A DNA stretch of 23,473 nt from Gammaproteobacteria bacterium (GTDB lineage: Bacteria > Pseudomonadota > Gammaproteobacteria > Granulosicoccales > Granulosicoccaceae): positions 1-23,473 of the forward strand of contig JAHQVR010000153.1 of the NCBI GenBank assembly GCA_019634245.1, in the 5' to 3' direction. Within the stretch, counting starts at the first letter, position 1; every line of letters begins with the position of its first letter. Positions 15,508 through 23,409 of the stretch are shown here, piece by piece. A program made the position numbers and the translations under genes. The notes beneath the pieces are model-generated. The model did not search any database, was not told the origin of the DNA, and was given only the letters and a program-made list of their open reading frames with translations.

Positions 15508-16842
15508 GTGATTACAACTCGGCTCAGAAGTGGTGGCGTTTTTATTTGCCTGGCAATCGGTGCGTGCTTATCGGTTTTGTCTGGTGGTGCACAGGCGTTG
15601 CAGTCGCCTCTGCCCAGCCTGGCGCCAATGCTCGAATCGGTAACCCCTGCGGTGGTGAATATATCTACTCGCGGACCCATGCGCGAGGCCAATCCACTGA
15701 TGGACGATCCGCTGTTTCGGCGTTTTTTTGGTATGCCCGATGTCGGGTCGGACCCGGTTCCGCAAAGCCTGGGCTCAGGGGTTGTGGTTGACGCCGATCG
15801 TGGTTTGGTCGTCACCAACAGCCACGTCATCGCTAACGCTGCGGAAATTACCATAACGCTAAGCGATGGACGTGAGCTTGAAGCTGAGTTAGTTGGGTCG
15901 GACCCGCAAGCGGATATCGCCGTCATTCAGGTGGAAGCCACTGGATTAACTGAATTGCAATGGGCTGATTCGGAAGAATTGCGAGTGGGAGATTTCTGCG
16001 TGGCTATCGGAAACCCGTTCGGTCTTGGACAAACGGTGACGTCCGGAATTGTCAGTGCGCTCGGCCGAAGTGGGCTCGGCATCGAAGACTTCGAAGATTT
16101 TATTCAAACCGATGCGTCAATCAATCCGGGTAACAGTGGCGGTGCGTTGGTTAACTTAAACGGCGAACTTATCGGCATTAACACTGCGATCGTTGGACCC
16201 AGTGGTGGCAACGTTGGCATTGGTTTCGCGATTCCATCCAACATGGCACTGGATCTTGTAGAACAGCTAGTGGAGTACGGCGTGGTAAGACGCGGCGCCT
16301 TAGGTATCACTGCGCAGGAACTGACACCCAGGCTCGCCACGGCCTTCGGTGTGGATACGCGTTATGGCGTGGTTATACAGCAAATTCGACAAGAATCTCC
16401 TGCGGACAAAGCCGGGCTACAAGTGGGTGATGTCATCGTCGCCGTGGATGGTCGACGCGTACGAAATATTGCAGAAGTGAAAAACCGTATCGGTTTGGTG
16501 CGGCTGGGTCAGCGCCTACGGTTGAGTATTATCCGCGAAGGCAAATCACGCGAGATCGAAGCCACTGTCGAAGAGCTTCAGTATATAAACCCTCTACTTG
16601 ACGGCGTCGAATTTGTTGAGAAAACGGATCGCAGCGGGAGAGGCTACGTGGAAATTGATTCAGTAGCGCCTGGCAGCGATGTGGATCGCGTGGGTTTGCA
16701 ACCCGGTGACATCGTATTATCTGTAAACCAGCAAATCGTGGAAACCGTAGAGGAACTAGAAGCGATGGCAGAGTTCCGATCGGATGAGATACTTCTGCTT
16801 GTCCAGCGCGGGCAAGCCACCCAGTACATTCACCTGAGGTAG
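15508..16842 (+). CDS. Periplasmic DegQ/HtrA-family serine protease
   Basis: Envelope quality-control protease and chaperone of the trypsin-like S1C family: a protease domain then two PDZ domains (about the last 180 residues; KAGLQVGDVIVAVDG and RVGLQPGDIVLSVN are the carboxylate-binding parts). The catalytic triad is visible: His in VVTNSHVI, Asp in DPQADIAVI, and Ser in INPGNSGGALVN. The N-terminus is a signal peptide (Arg-rich start, hydrophobic core, cleavage likely after GGAQA). GTG 15508 is preferred because AGGGG (15495-15499) lies 8 nt upstream and it gives a compact signal peptide; GTGs at 15472 and 15484 are alternatives. The long Q-linker of DegP is absent, so it is nearer DegQ/AlgW/MucD. 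The 70-aa sigma-like gene follows after 8 nt. Confidence 0.93.
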   Translation: MITTRLRSGGVFICLAIGACLSVLSGGAQALQSPLPSLAPMLESVTPAVVNISTRGPMREANPLMDDPLFRRFFGMPDVGSDPVPQSLGSGVVVDADRGLVVTNSHVIANAAEITITLSDGRELEAELVGSDPQADIAVIQVEATGLTELQWADSEELRVGDFCVAIGNPFGLGQTVTSGIVSALGRSGLGIEDFEDFIQTDASINPGNSGGALVNLNGELIGINTAIVGPSGGNVGIGFAIPSNMALDLVEQLVEYGVVRRGALGITAQELTPRLATAFGVDTRYGVVIQQIRQESPADKAGLQVGDVIVAVDGRRVRNIAEVKNRIGLVRLGQRLRLSIIREGKSREIEATVEELQYINPLLDGVEFVEKTDRSGRGYVEIDSVAPGSDVDRVGLQPGDIVLSVNQQIVETVEELEAMAEFRSDEILLLVQRGQATQYIHLR

Positions 16843-16850
16843 CAAGCGTA

Positions 16851-17063
16851 ATGGGAAATAGAGAATCAATGATCCAAACGGTGCAGGAGTCTTCGGCGGA
16901 TGTTTTGGCGAACTTGACTGCTCAGGAAGCGATGGTGCTGAGAAGACGCTTTGGACAGCCTGTGCAAGAGATGGATGATGACTATCCGTTCGCCGTTCTA
17001 CAGACTCCTGATGACGATAACAACGGCGGCGGTAGCGTACCCGCAGCACCTCTACCTGAATAA
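16851..17063 (+). CDS. 70-aa protein with a sigma-70 region 4.1-like segment
   Basis: I know of no named family for this gene. Residues 17-35 read DVLANLTAQEAMVLRRRFG, which matches the start of region 4 of RpoD (E. coli: DVLAGLTAREAKVLRMRFG) at 15 of 19 positions. The helix-turn-helix of region 4.2 that should follow is missing; instead the protein ends in an acidic, then Gly/Pro-rich tail (EMDDDYPF, PDDDNNGGG, PAAPLPE). It starts 8 nt after the protease stop, so it is probably cotranscribed, with GAGG in the protease end as a somewhat distant ribosome binding site; ATG 16869 is an alternative start. It ends 3 nt from the converging moaE stop. It could be a sigma-derived decoy or adaptor, or a degraded rpoD-like duplicate; function is unproven. 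Confidence 0.7.
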   Translation: MGNRESMIQTVQESSADVLANLTAQEAMVLRRRFGQPVQEMDDDYPFAVLQTPDDDNNGGGSVPAAPLPE

Positions 17064-17066
17064 GCT

Positions 17067-17501
17067 CTAACCTGGGGTGTTTTTCTCAACCCAACGGCTG
17101 CCACCGTCGCTTAGTTGTTCCTTTTTCCAAAATGGAGCTCGGCTCTTAAGTGCTTCCATCAAATATCGGCACGCATCAAAGGCCGCCGCTCGGTGCGCAG
17201 AGCAGACAACCGTTAGCACTATTGGTTGTCCCGGTTCGATCTCTCCGGTGCGATGAACAATGAGTGCGTCAATAAAGTCCCATTGCGATTTCGCATCCTC
17301 AATGATGTCGGCTAACTGCTTTTCTGTCATGCCGGGATAGTGTTCCAGATACATACCCGAGACATCATCGCCTTCATTGAAGTCGCGCATCGTGCCAATA
17401 AACGATGCTGTGGCACCAAAACTTCCCTGCGAGAGTGATCGCTCAAATTGCGCTTGTTCCTCCAGCGGATCGAAGGGCGTATCAAAGAGTTGAACAGGCA
17501 C
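17067..17501 (-). CDS. moaE: MoaE, molybdopterin synthase catalytic subunit
   Basis: With MoaD it converts cyclic pyranopterin monophosphate to molybdopterin by adding two sulfurs. The 144-aa product has the family landmarks GATASFIGTMRD, YLEHYPGMTEKQL, IVHRTGEIEPGQPIVL, SAHRAAAFDACRYLMEALK and RAPFWKKE. The catalytic lysines fall at Lys119 and Lys126, the same numbers as in the E. coli enzyme. The start is GTG 17501, 3 nt after the moaD stop, so the two subunits are translated from one message. The gene converges on the small sigma-like gene with only 3 nt between stops and no visible terminator. Confidence 0.95.
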   Translation of the reverse strand: MPVQLFDTPFDPLEEQAQFERSLSQGSFGATASFIGTMRDFNEGDDVSGMYLEHYPGMTEKQLADIIEDAKSQWDFIDALIVHRTGEIEPGQPIVLTVVCSAHRAAAFDACRYLMEALKSRAPFWKKEQLSDGGSRWVEKNTPG

Positions 17502-17504
17502 TTG

Positions 17505-17738
17505 CTATCCGCCGGTTACCGGAGGAAAAAACGCGACTTCATCACCATCGGTTACCGGATGATCCGATTCGCGGTGTTCATGATTTATGGCGCAGACGAT
17601 ATGCTCTGGCATAGAGGCTTGGTCCGTAGCGGCTGCCCAGACATCCTGAGGATTGGCAAGATTATCAGCGTCCAATTCGCGGGCAGCTTTGGGGTTTTGC
17701 TCTCTGAGGCTGCCAAACAGCTTAACTTTGATTGTCAT
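17505..17738 (-). CDS. moaD: MoaD, molybdopterin synthase sulfur carrier
   Basis: A 77-aa ubiquitin-fold protein that carries sulfur as a C-terminal thiocarboxylate. The required Gly-Gly terminus is present (AFFPPVTGG at the end), and the N-terminal strand MTIKVKLFGSLREQ and the VTDGDEVAFFPP segment fit the family. It is immediately upstream of moaE and divergent from moaC across a 65-bp gap that must hold both promoters. MoeB-type activating enzyme and moaA are not in the window. Confidence 0.93.
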   Translation of the reverse strand: MTIKVKLFGSLREQNPKAARELDADNLANPQDVWAAATDQASMPEHIVCAINHEHRESDHPVTDGDEVAFFPPVTGG

Positions 17739-17803
17739 GGGTGTTACTCAAGCCATTACCACGTAACATGATACCGATAAAGTGCTAATAGTCGAGGAGT
17801 CTG

Positions 17804-18283
17804 ATGTCTGAATTAACCCACTTCAATGCCTCTGGAGAGGCGCATATGGTGGATGTGGGCGACAAAGCCGTGACCCACCGAGTGGCGGTGTGTGGCGGTA
17901 CCATCCGGATGTTGCCAGGCACCTACGAGATGGTCTGCGCTGGCACCCATAAAAAGGGCGATGTTTTGGGCATAGCCCGGCTGGCCGGCATCATGGCCAC
18001 CAAACGCACCGGTGAATTGATCCCTCTTTGTCACCCTATTGGCTTGACTAAAGTGTCGGTCGATTTTGTCACCGACGATGCTCAAAAGGCTGTGCACGTC
18101 GAAGTTCGTGCCGAAACTCACGCTCAAACCGGTGTCGAAATGGAGGCGCTCACCGGTGTACAAATCGCGTTGTTAACAATTTATGACATGTGTAAGGCGG
18201 TGGATCGGGGTATGACTATCGATAATGTCAGGTTATTACAGAAAAGCGGGGGCAAGTCCGGGGACTATTCGGCCGATACCTAG
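17804..18283 (+). CDS. moaC: MoaC, cyclic pyranopterin monophosphate synthase
   Basis: Converts the MoaA product (3',8-cyclo-7,8-dihydroguanosine triphosphate) to cyclic pyranopterin monophosphate. The 159-aa sequence has the family's [71 protein letters not shown] and [11 protein letters not shown]. Lys51, His77, Asp128 and Lys131 occupy the E. coli active-site positions. GAGGAG (17794-17799) lies 4 nt before the ATG. It is divergent from moaD-moaE, so this small locus supplies the middle steps of molybdenum cofactor synthesis. Confidence 0.96.
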   Translation: MSELTHFNASGEAHMVDVGDKAVTHRVAVCGGTIRMLPGTYEMVCAGTHKKGDVLGIARLAGIMATKRTGELIPLCHPIGLTKVSVDFVTDDAQKAVHVEVRAETHAQTGVEMEALTGVQIALLTIYDMCKAVDRGMTIDNVRLLQKSGGKSGDYSADT

Positions 18284-18374
18284 GGGATTGGCGTGGAATC
18301 TGATTCTTGTTCTACAGGAATAATTGAACGCGCCTGCTTACACTACAATTGACCTCCCTGTTGGAGAACACCCC

Positions 18375-20660
18375 ATGAAATTCATCAAGTGGTTGCTAAT
18401 CGGTATAGTCACCCTTGTGCTAGTTGTTGGAATTGGTATCGCTGCGTTGATCTACTTAGTCGATTGGAACGACTACAAAGACACCATCCAAGAGCAAACT
18501 AAAAAGCACACCGGACGCGACCTGACCATCACAGGAGATCTCAACCCTTCGGTGTTTCCGTGGGCAGGCATTTCTATCGGAGAGTTGTCGCTGGCTAATG
18601 CAGAGGGCTTCGGAGATACGCCGTTTGCCAAAATCGGCAGCGCGGATGTCAAAGTAGAGCTGTTGCCGCTACTAAGAAAAGAAGTCAACGTCAAGACTGT
18701 TCAGCTCCACGGCCTGCAACTCGATTTGCAGGTGGATGAATCTGGCGTGAGCAACTGGGATGATCTGGTTCAAGGCGAATCCACTACCACGACAGAAACC
18801 GAAGAAGGTGCCACAGCGGAAGTCGAAGGTAACAGCGCAACCATTGCCGCACTGGCTGTGGGTGGCGTTGAAATTAAGGATGCCGCCGTCTCCTGGTTGG
18901 ATAAGCAAGCAGGCTTAGATGCCAAGTTAGAGAAGTTCAACTTGAACACTGGTGCCATCGAACTGCAACAGCCGTTTGATTTCACCACGGAATTTACCGT
19001 AGCCAGTAACAGTATGGATCTGTCAGCGGATATGAATAGCGGCGGAACACTGCTGATCGATCTGGAAAACGGTGCCTATACACTCACAGGATTCACGCTT
19101 GAAGCCGATGCCAAAGGCAGTGCGCTACCCAATCAGGCATTGAAAGCGAAAATTGCTGCCGACGTAAACACCGACATGGGCGCGCAAACGATCACCGTCG
19201 ATAAGCTGGTATTGGATGCACTGGGGCTGTCTTTATCGGGCAATGTCGCTGTGAATAATTTTATCGATGCCGCCGCGGTTACTGGGCAATTAGCTAGCAA
19301 TGAATTCAGCCCGCGTGAGATGATGGAAACATTAGGTATCGCTGCTCCCGAAACGGCGGATCCTGACGTTCTGAGCAAAGCCAAACTGTCACTCGCATTA
19401 GATGCCACCACAGGTAGCGCCAACCTGAATGAGCTAACCATTGCGTTAGACGACACCACCTTCACAGGTAGTGCCTCGGTACCGTCGTTTGCTGGTGCTG
19501 TACCACCGGTGCGTTTCGATTTTAATCTTGATGCGATTGATGTTGATCGTTACCTGCCGCCTGTAACTGAAGGCGAAGAGGTCACACAGACCGACGCCCC
19601 GTCGGAATCGACCACGACCGGTGATGAGCCGATTGAACTTCCCAATGACTTAATTCGCGGGTTGGATATTGAAGGTCGATTTGCTGCAGGAAGTGTCAAG
19701 GTGAGTAACCTGACCACCACCGATATCGTCATACCGGTTAATGCCAAAGGTGGCAAGGTTTCACTCGATGATGTCACCGCTCAGCTATATTCAGGACAAA
19801 TCAATGCCACTGCTGGACTAGATGCCAGTAGTGACGCGGCGGCCTACGCGGCGAATTTTTCACTGGCGGGCATCGAGGCGGAACCTCTGCTCATCGATCT
19901 GTTGCAGAAAGAGAAATCGTTCCTGTCGGGTAAAGGCAATGTGGCTCTGGATCTGACCACGGGCGGAAATAGCGTTAATGCGATCAAAGCGGCACTCAAT
20001 GGCGCATTCAACACCGATTTCACCGACGGCTCCATCAATGGTGTGAACTTAGGCTATCAAATCCGCCGCGCTAAGGCGGCTCTCACCGGCGGCGAGTTGT
20101 CTGCAGAAGAGCCAAATCAGAAAACTGACTTTTCTTCATTAGCGGTCAGTGGAACATTCACCAATGGTGTCATGACTTCTGATGATTTGGATATGCGTTC
20201 TCCGCTATTGCGAGTCGGTGGTGCTGGCCAGGTTGATCTGCCGCAAGAGAATGTCGACTACACACTCACCACGCTCGTGACGGGTACCTCCGAAGGCCAG
20301 GGCGGAAAGGACTTGGAAGCGTTAAAAGGTGTGAAGCTCGAAATACCTATTCGTGGAACGTTTGATGAGTTGGCGGCAAACTTTGCTGGTGTGATTTTGA
20401 AAGGAATGAAAGATAACATCACTAGTAACCTGAAAGGCCAGGCGGAAGCCGCGGCGCGCGCCGAAGCAGAAAAATTAAAGGCCCAGGCAGAGGCTGAGCT
20501 CAATGCCAAGAAAGCCGAAGCCGAAGCAGCGCTTGAAGCCAAGAAGGCGGAAGCGCAGCAAAAGTTAGAAGCAGAAAAAGCTAAGGCCGCTGAAGCGTTG
20601 GAAGAGCAAAAGTCAAAGGCTAAGGATCAAGTGAAAGACAAGCTGAAAAGCTTGTTCTAA
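18375..20660 (+). CDS. AsmA-family envelope protein with C-terminal charged coil
   Basis: An inner-membrane-anchored, mainly periplasmic protein of the AsmA/bridge-like lipid-transfer group. It has one N-terminal transmembrane helix (KFIKWLLIGIVTLVLVVGIG) then the AsmA start pattern (YLVDWNDYKDTIQEQTKKHT, GRDLTITGDLNPSVFPWAGI). The middle is beta-rich repetitive sequence and the AsmA_2-like C-terminal region includes NGVNLGYQIRRAKAALTGG and MRSPLLRVGGAGQVDLP. The 761 residues exceed E. coli AsmA (617). The last ~70 residues are Ala/Glu/Lys-rich heptad-like sequence (repeats of KKAEAEAAL and KAEAQQKLEAEKA) of TolA type, likely a coiled coil. ATG 18375 is chosen over the upstream in-frame TTG 18324 because GGAGA lies 7 nt before it and the helix then starts at the N-terminus. 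Confidence 0.9.
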   Translation: MKFIKWLLIGIVTLVLVVGIGIAALIYLVDWNDYKDTIQEQTKKHTGRDLTITGDLNPSVFPWAGISIGELSLANAEGFGDTPFAKIGSADVKVELLPLLRKEVNVKTVQLHGLQLDLQVDESGVSNWDDLVQGESTTTTETEEGATAEVEGNSATIAALAVGGVEIKDAAVSWLDKQAGLDAKLEKFNLNTGAIELQQPFDFTTEFTVASNSMDLSADMNSGGTLLIDLENGAYTLTGFTLEADAKGSALPNQALKAKIAADVNTDMGAQTITVDKLVLDALGLSLSGNVAVNNFIDAAAVTGQLASNEFSPREMMETLGIAAPETADPDVLSKAKLSLALDATTGSANLNELTIALDDTTFTGSASVPSFAGAVPPVRFDFNLDAIDVDRYLPPVTEGEEVTQTDAPSESTTTGDEPIELPNDLIRGLDIEGRFAAGSVKVSNLTTTDIVIPVNAKGGKVSLDDVTAQLYSGQINATAGLDASSDAAAYAANFSLAGIEAEPLLIDLLQKEKSFLSGKGNVALDLTTGGNSVNAIKAALNGAFNTDFTDGSINGVNLGYQIRRAKAALTGGELSAEEPNQKTDFSSLAVSGTFTNGVMTSDDLDMRSPLLRVGGAGQVDLPQENVDYTLTTLVTGTSEGQGGKDLEALKGVKLEIPIRGTFDELAANFAGVILKGMKDNITSNLKGQAEAAARAEAEKLKAQAEAELNAKKAEAEAALEAKKAEAQQKLEAEKAKAAEALEEQKSKAKDQVKDKLKSLF

Positions 20661-20662
20661 AG

Positions 20663-20752
20663 CCCCATGTTCAGGCGTGGTGAGCCGCTTGCGGCGCCCC
20701 GGAGGTCGCCCGCCCACACCTTCCAAAGATGGGGTTCCTATACCTCCGGAGG
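20663..20752 (+). other. Structured GC-rich segment after the AsmA gene
   Basis: Outer arms CCCCAT (20663-20668) and ATGGGG (20729-20734) enclose GGCGTGG facing CCACACC (one mismatch) and a small GCCG-CTTG-CGGC hairpin. Just after is the palindrome CCTCCGGAGG (20743-20752), whose left part could also pair with CCGGAGGT (20699-20706), giving two competing folds. It may be a complex terminator or a small RNA. No T-tract follows. The rest of the 231-nt gap before the TPR gene shows nothing I can name. Confidence 0.4.
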
Positions 20753-20891
20753 GTGTTCTGTGTGTGGCAATGGCATTATGATCGTGCTCCTACACTGTAT
20801 TCGGTGCACGCTCTGTGAGTATCTGGGGCAGAACAAGTATGGTATTTCCTAAGCCCTGATTGCTTGTAAGCGTGTGTCCACTCAGGAGAGC

Positions 20892-22532
20892 ATGCTTGTG
20901 CATTATTTTAACCTTGGCGACTATTCGCGAAAAATTTCCACACCATCCTCCGACGCTCAAATCTGGTTTGATCGCGGGCTTATTTGGACCTACGGGTATA
21001 ACCACGAAGAAGCCATTGTCTGCTTTGAAAAGGCGCTGGAAGCGGATCCAAAATGTGCTATGGCCCATTGGGGAATCGCCTATGCCATAGGTCCAAATTA
21101 CAACAAGCCATGGGGCGCCTTTGAAGAGGATGAAAAGCCTGAAGCGTTACAGCGTGCCCAATCGGCCTTAGCCACTACTGCCGCGCTCGCAGACCATGTA
21201 TCACCGGTAGAGTCGGCTTTAATTGACGCACTAGTTCAGCGCTACCCCGACAATTCCAGTTTTGAGCATTGTGAGACTTGGAATGATGCATTCGCTGAGG
21301 CTATGCGCGCAGTCTATACAGCCTATCGTGATGATTTAGATGTATGCACTGTGTTCGTTGAAGCGTTGATGAATCGAACACCTTGGGCATTGTGGGATTT
21401 GGCAACTGGTATGCCTGCTGAGGGAGCAGACACTTTAGAGGCGAAGAGTGCGTTGGAAGATGTATTTGATCGAGTATCGGGTGCATGGCGCCATCCAGGT
21501 CTGTTGCATATGTACATTCATCTGATGGAAATGTCCGGTACTCCGGAACTCGCGCTAAGACATGGAGATGCACTGGTGTCTCTGGTTCCAGATGCGGGTC
21601 ATTTGATCCATATGCCCACTCATATTGATGTGCTCTGTGGGGACTACCAGTACGTCGTCTCTCGTAATCAACAGGCCATAGTCGCTGACAGAAAGTTCCT
21701 CAAGGCCAAAGGTGCCGATAATTTTTACTCGGTCTATCGATGCCATGATTATCATTTCAGAATCTACGGTGCGATGTTTCTTGGGCAGCCGGAGGTAGCG
21801 CTTGAATCGGCAGAAGAGTTGATCAGTACTTTATCGGAAGATTTTTTGCGTGAACTTGCCGACTGGTTTGAGGCCTTTGTTCCGATGAAACAACATGTGT
21901 TGATTCGCTTTGGTCGCTGGCAAGAGATACTGGATCAGCCGCTACCCGAAGATGAAGAGCTGTATGCCGTGACGATGGCGATGATGCGGTATGCGCGAAC
22001 CGTTGCGCTTGCGAATACCAAAAACCTCGCGGCGGCGGATCAGGAGAGAATGCTGTTCGATCAGGCCTACTCTCGTGTTCCAGAATCGAGAATGCTATTT
22101 AACAATACTTGTCGGGATATTTTGGCCGTAGGTGAAAAAATGATGCTCGGCGAGCTTGAGTACCATCGCGGAAATTTTGATCAAGCTTTTGAGTATTTGC
22201 GGGCCTCTGTAGAGCTTGACGACAATTTACCTTACGACGAACCTTGGGGCTGGATGCAGCCGACGCGACATGCTTTGGGTGCGTTGCTTATTGAACAAGA
22301 TCAGTACTTCGAGGCCGAAGCAGTCTACCGAGCCGATTTAGGGCTCGATTCAACACTGAGCCGCGCTTGTCAGCACCCTGGCAATGTATGGAGTTTGCAT
22401 GGACTGTATGAATGTTTACAAGAACGCGGTGAGTCGGTTGAATCCAAACACATCAAATTACAACTTGATCGTGCGATGGCACGCAGTACCGTTGAAATCA
22501 AGGCGTCGTGTTACTGCCGGCAACTTCATTAG
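20892..22532 (+). CDS. TPR protein of the TTC38-like type
   Basis: A soluble tetratricopeptide protein of about 546 aa with no signal peptide. The first TPR is distinct (IWFDRGLIWTYGYNHEEAIV, then CFEKALEADPKCAMAHWGIA), followed by helical repeats and conserved segments HPGLLHMYIHLMEMSGTPE, PDAGHLIHMPTHID, CGDYQYVVSRNQQAI and FRIYGAMFLGQPEVAL, as in the TTC38 group found in bacteria and animals. The His-rich region (HMPTHID and similar) is conserved in this group and might bind metal, which is inference. ATG 20892 follows AGGAG closely; GTG 20874 is an alternative. It ends in a small Cys cluster (SCYCRQLH). Molecular function is not known. Confidence 0.85.
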   Translation: MLVHYFNLGDYSRKISTPSSDAQIWFDRGLIWTYGYNHEEAIVCFEKALEADPKCAMAHWGIAYAIGPNYNKPWGAFEEDEKPEALQRAQSALATTAALADHVSPVESALIDALVQRYPDNSSFEHCETWNDAFAEAMRAVYTAYRDDLDVCTVFVEALMNRTPWALWDLATGMPAEGADTLEAKSALEDVFDRVSGAWRHPGLLHMYIHLMEMSGTPELALRHGDALVSLVPDAGHLIHMPTHIDVLCGDYQYVVSRNQQAIVADRKFLKAKGADNFYSVYRCHDYHFRIYGAMFLGQPEVALESAEELISTLSEDFLRELADWFEAFVPMKQHVLIRFGRWQEILDQPLPEDEELYAVTMAMMRYARTVALANTKNLAAADQERMLFDQAYSRVPESRMLFNNTCRDILAVGEKMMLGELEYHRGNFDQAFEYLRASVELDDNLPYDEPWGWMQPTRHALGALLIEQDQYFEAEAVYRADLGLDSTLSRACQHPGNVWSLHGLYECLQERGESVESKHIKLQLDRAMARSTVEIKASCYCRQLH

Positions 22533-22734
22533 GCGGGATATTCACTCGCGGTAGAGGTGAGATCATAAACCATACGCTTGGAGTTGCTTACCAATGCGTT
22601 TATGGTGAGCAGGTATTTTGTCGACTTGAAATGGGTCCCATCACGTGAACCTACTTGCAAATTCTGGAAGTACTCGAAAGGAATCGCTAGACATCAAGGT
22701 TCCAAATGCCATCAAATCTGATCAGCGGTAGATG
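22529..22734 (-). pseudogene. Possible remnant of a minus-strand gene, frameshifted
   Basis: On the minus strand, from 22693 down to TAA at 22529-22531, a frame reads as plausible protein (for example AIPFEYFQNLQVGSRDGTHF, KSTKYLLTINALVSNSKRMV, YDLTSTASEYPA). The 5' continuation is in another frame, from 22734 to about 22691 (HLPLIRFDGIWNLDV), so one missing base near 22690 would join them as ..NLDVLAIPFEYF. No start codon or ribosome binding site is evident and the family is not recognised. Its stop overlaps the TPR gene stop. Chance is not excluded. Confidence 0.3.
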
Positions 22735-22765
22735 CTATGGTTAAGGTGTACACTAGTGACTCAAC

Positions 22766-23278
22766 GTGAAGAACTCTCCTACACTTTTTATATTCTCTGG
22801 CTTACCTGGAGTGGGCAAATCAACACTTGCACAACGACTAGCTGCTGAGTTAAATGTCTTCTACCTTCGTATCGATACCATAGAACAAGGTTTAGCTGAT
22901 GTGTGTGGAATTGATGTGACCGTCGAGGGATACGCGCTGGCCCACCGCCTGGCTGCGGACAATCTTCGGCTCGGGCTCAGTGTAGTGACCGATTCCGTTA
23001 ATCCTTTGAAGATAACACGCGATGAGTGGGAAGCCGTCGCAGAATCTGTAAACGTGCCATTCCTTAATATAGAAATTGGTTGTAGCGACATGGATACACA
23101 TCGAGAGCGCGTGGAGTTAAGACGGAGTTCTATGCCCGCCATGACTTTTCCATCCTGGGAAGCTATTCTAAACCGACAGTATGAGCCATGGATTAGCGAC
23201 AGGCTCTCCATCGATACCGCCCATAAGACCACTGATCAATCGTTTTCCGAACTACTCAGCTTGGTTCTCGATCGGTAG
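22766..23278 (+). CDS. Small P-loop (AAA_33-type) kinase
   Basis: A 170-aa predicted cytoplasmic nucleotide-dependent kinase. Walker A GLPGVGKST is at residues 12-20. The family's acceptor-binding pattern follows (FYLRIDTIEQGL), then VVTDSVNPLKITRDEW and, near the C-terminus, the arginine-rich lid HRERVELRRS. Such proteins are annotated as predicted kinases related to the chloramphenicol phosphotransferase and polynucleotide kinase folds; the substrate cannot be told. The start is GTG 22766 with no strong ribosome binding site, but the residues fit the family from the second codon on. It stands alone between the TPR gene and the DUF3291 gene. Confidence 0.83.
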   Translation: MKNSPTLFIFSGLPGVGKSTLAQRLAAELNVFYLRIDTIEQGLADVCGIDVTVEGYALAHRLAADNLRLGLSVVTDSVNPLKITRDEWEAVAESVNVPFLNIEIGCSDMDTHRERVELRRSSMPAMTFPSWEAILNRQYEPWISDRLSIDTAHKTTDQSFSELLSLVLDR

Positions 23279-23347
23279 GAATTTGATATAACCTTTATAG
23301 TGGTAGAAGTCATATCACTTTAACCTGGCCTGCACGGTTGGTTGTGC

Positions 23348-23367
23348 GAATCTGTGGGTGCAGATTC
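23348..23367 (+). other. Small inverted repeat upstream of the DUF3291-like gene
   Basis: Perfect 7-bp stem GAATCTG (23348-23354) and CAGATTC (23361-23367), loop TGGGTG, 42 nt before the next start. It lacks a T-tract. It could be an operator or a weak terminator of the kinase gene. Confidence 0.35.
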
Positions 23368-23409
23368 CATATATTGCATAAAACCAAGATTTAAAGGTAA
23401 AGAGGCTCT

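Noticed and set aside
20667..20852. 61-aa ORF after the AsmA gene
   Set aside because: It lies in the structured GC-rich segment, has no ribosome binding site, and its Arg/Cys-rich product looks random.
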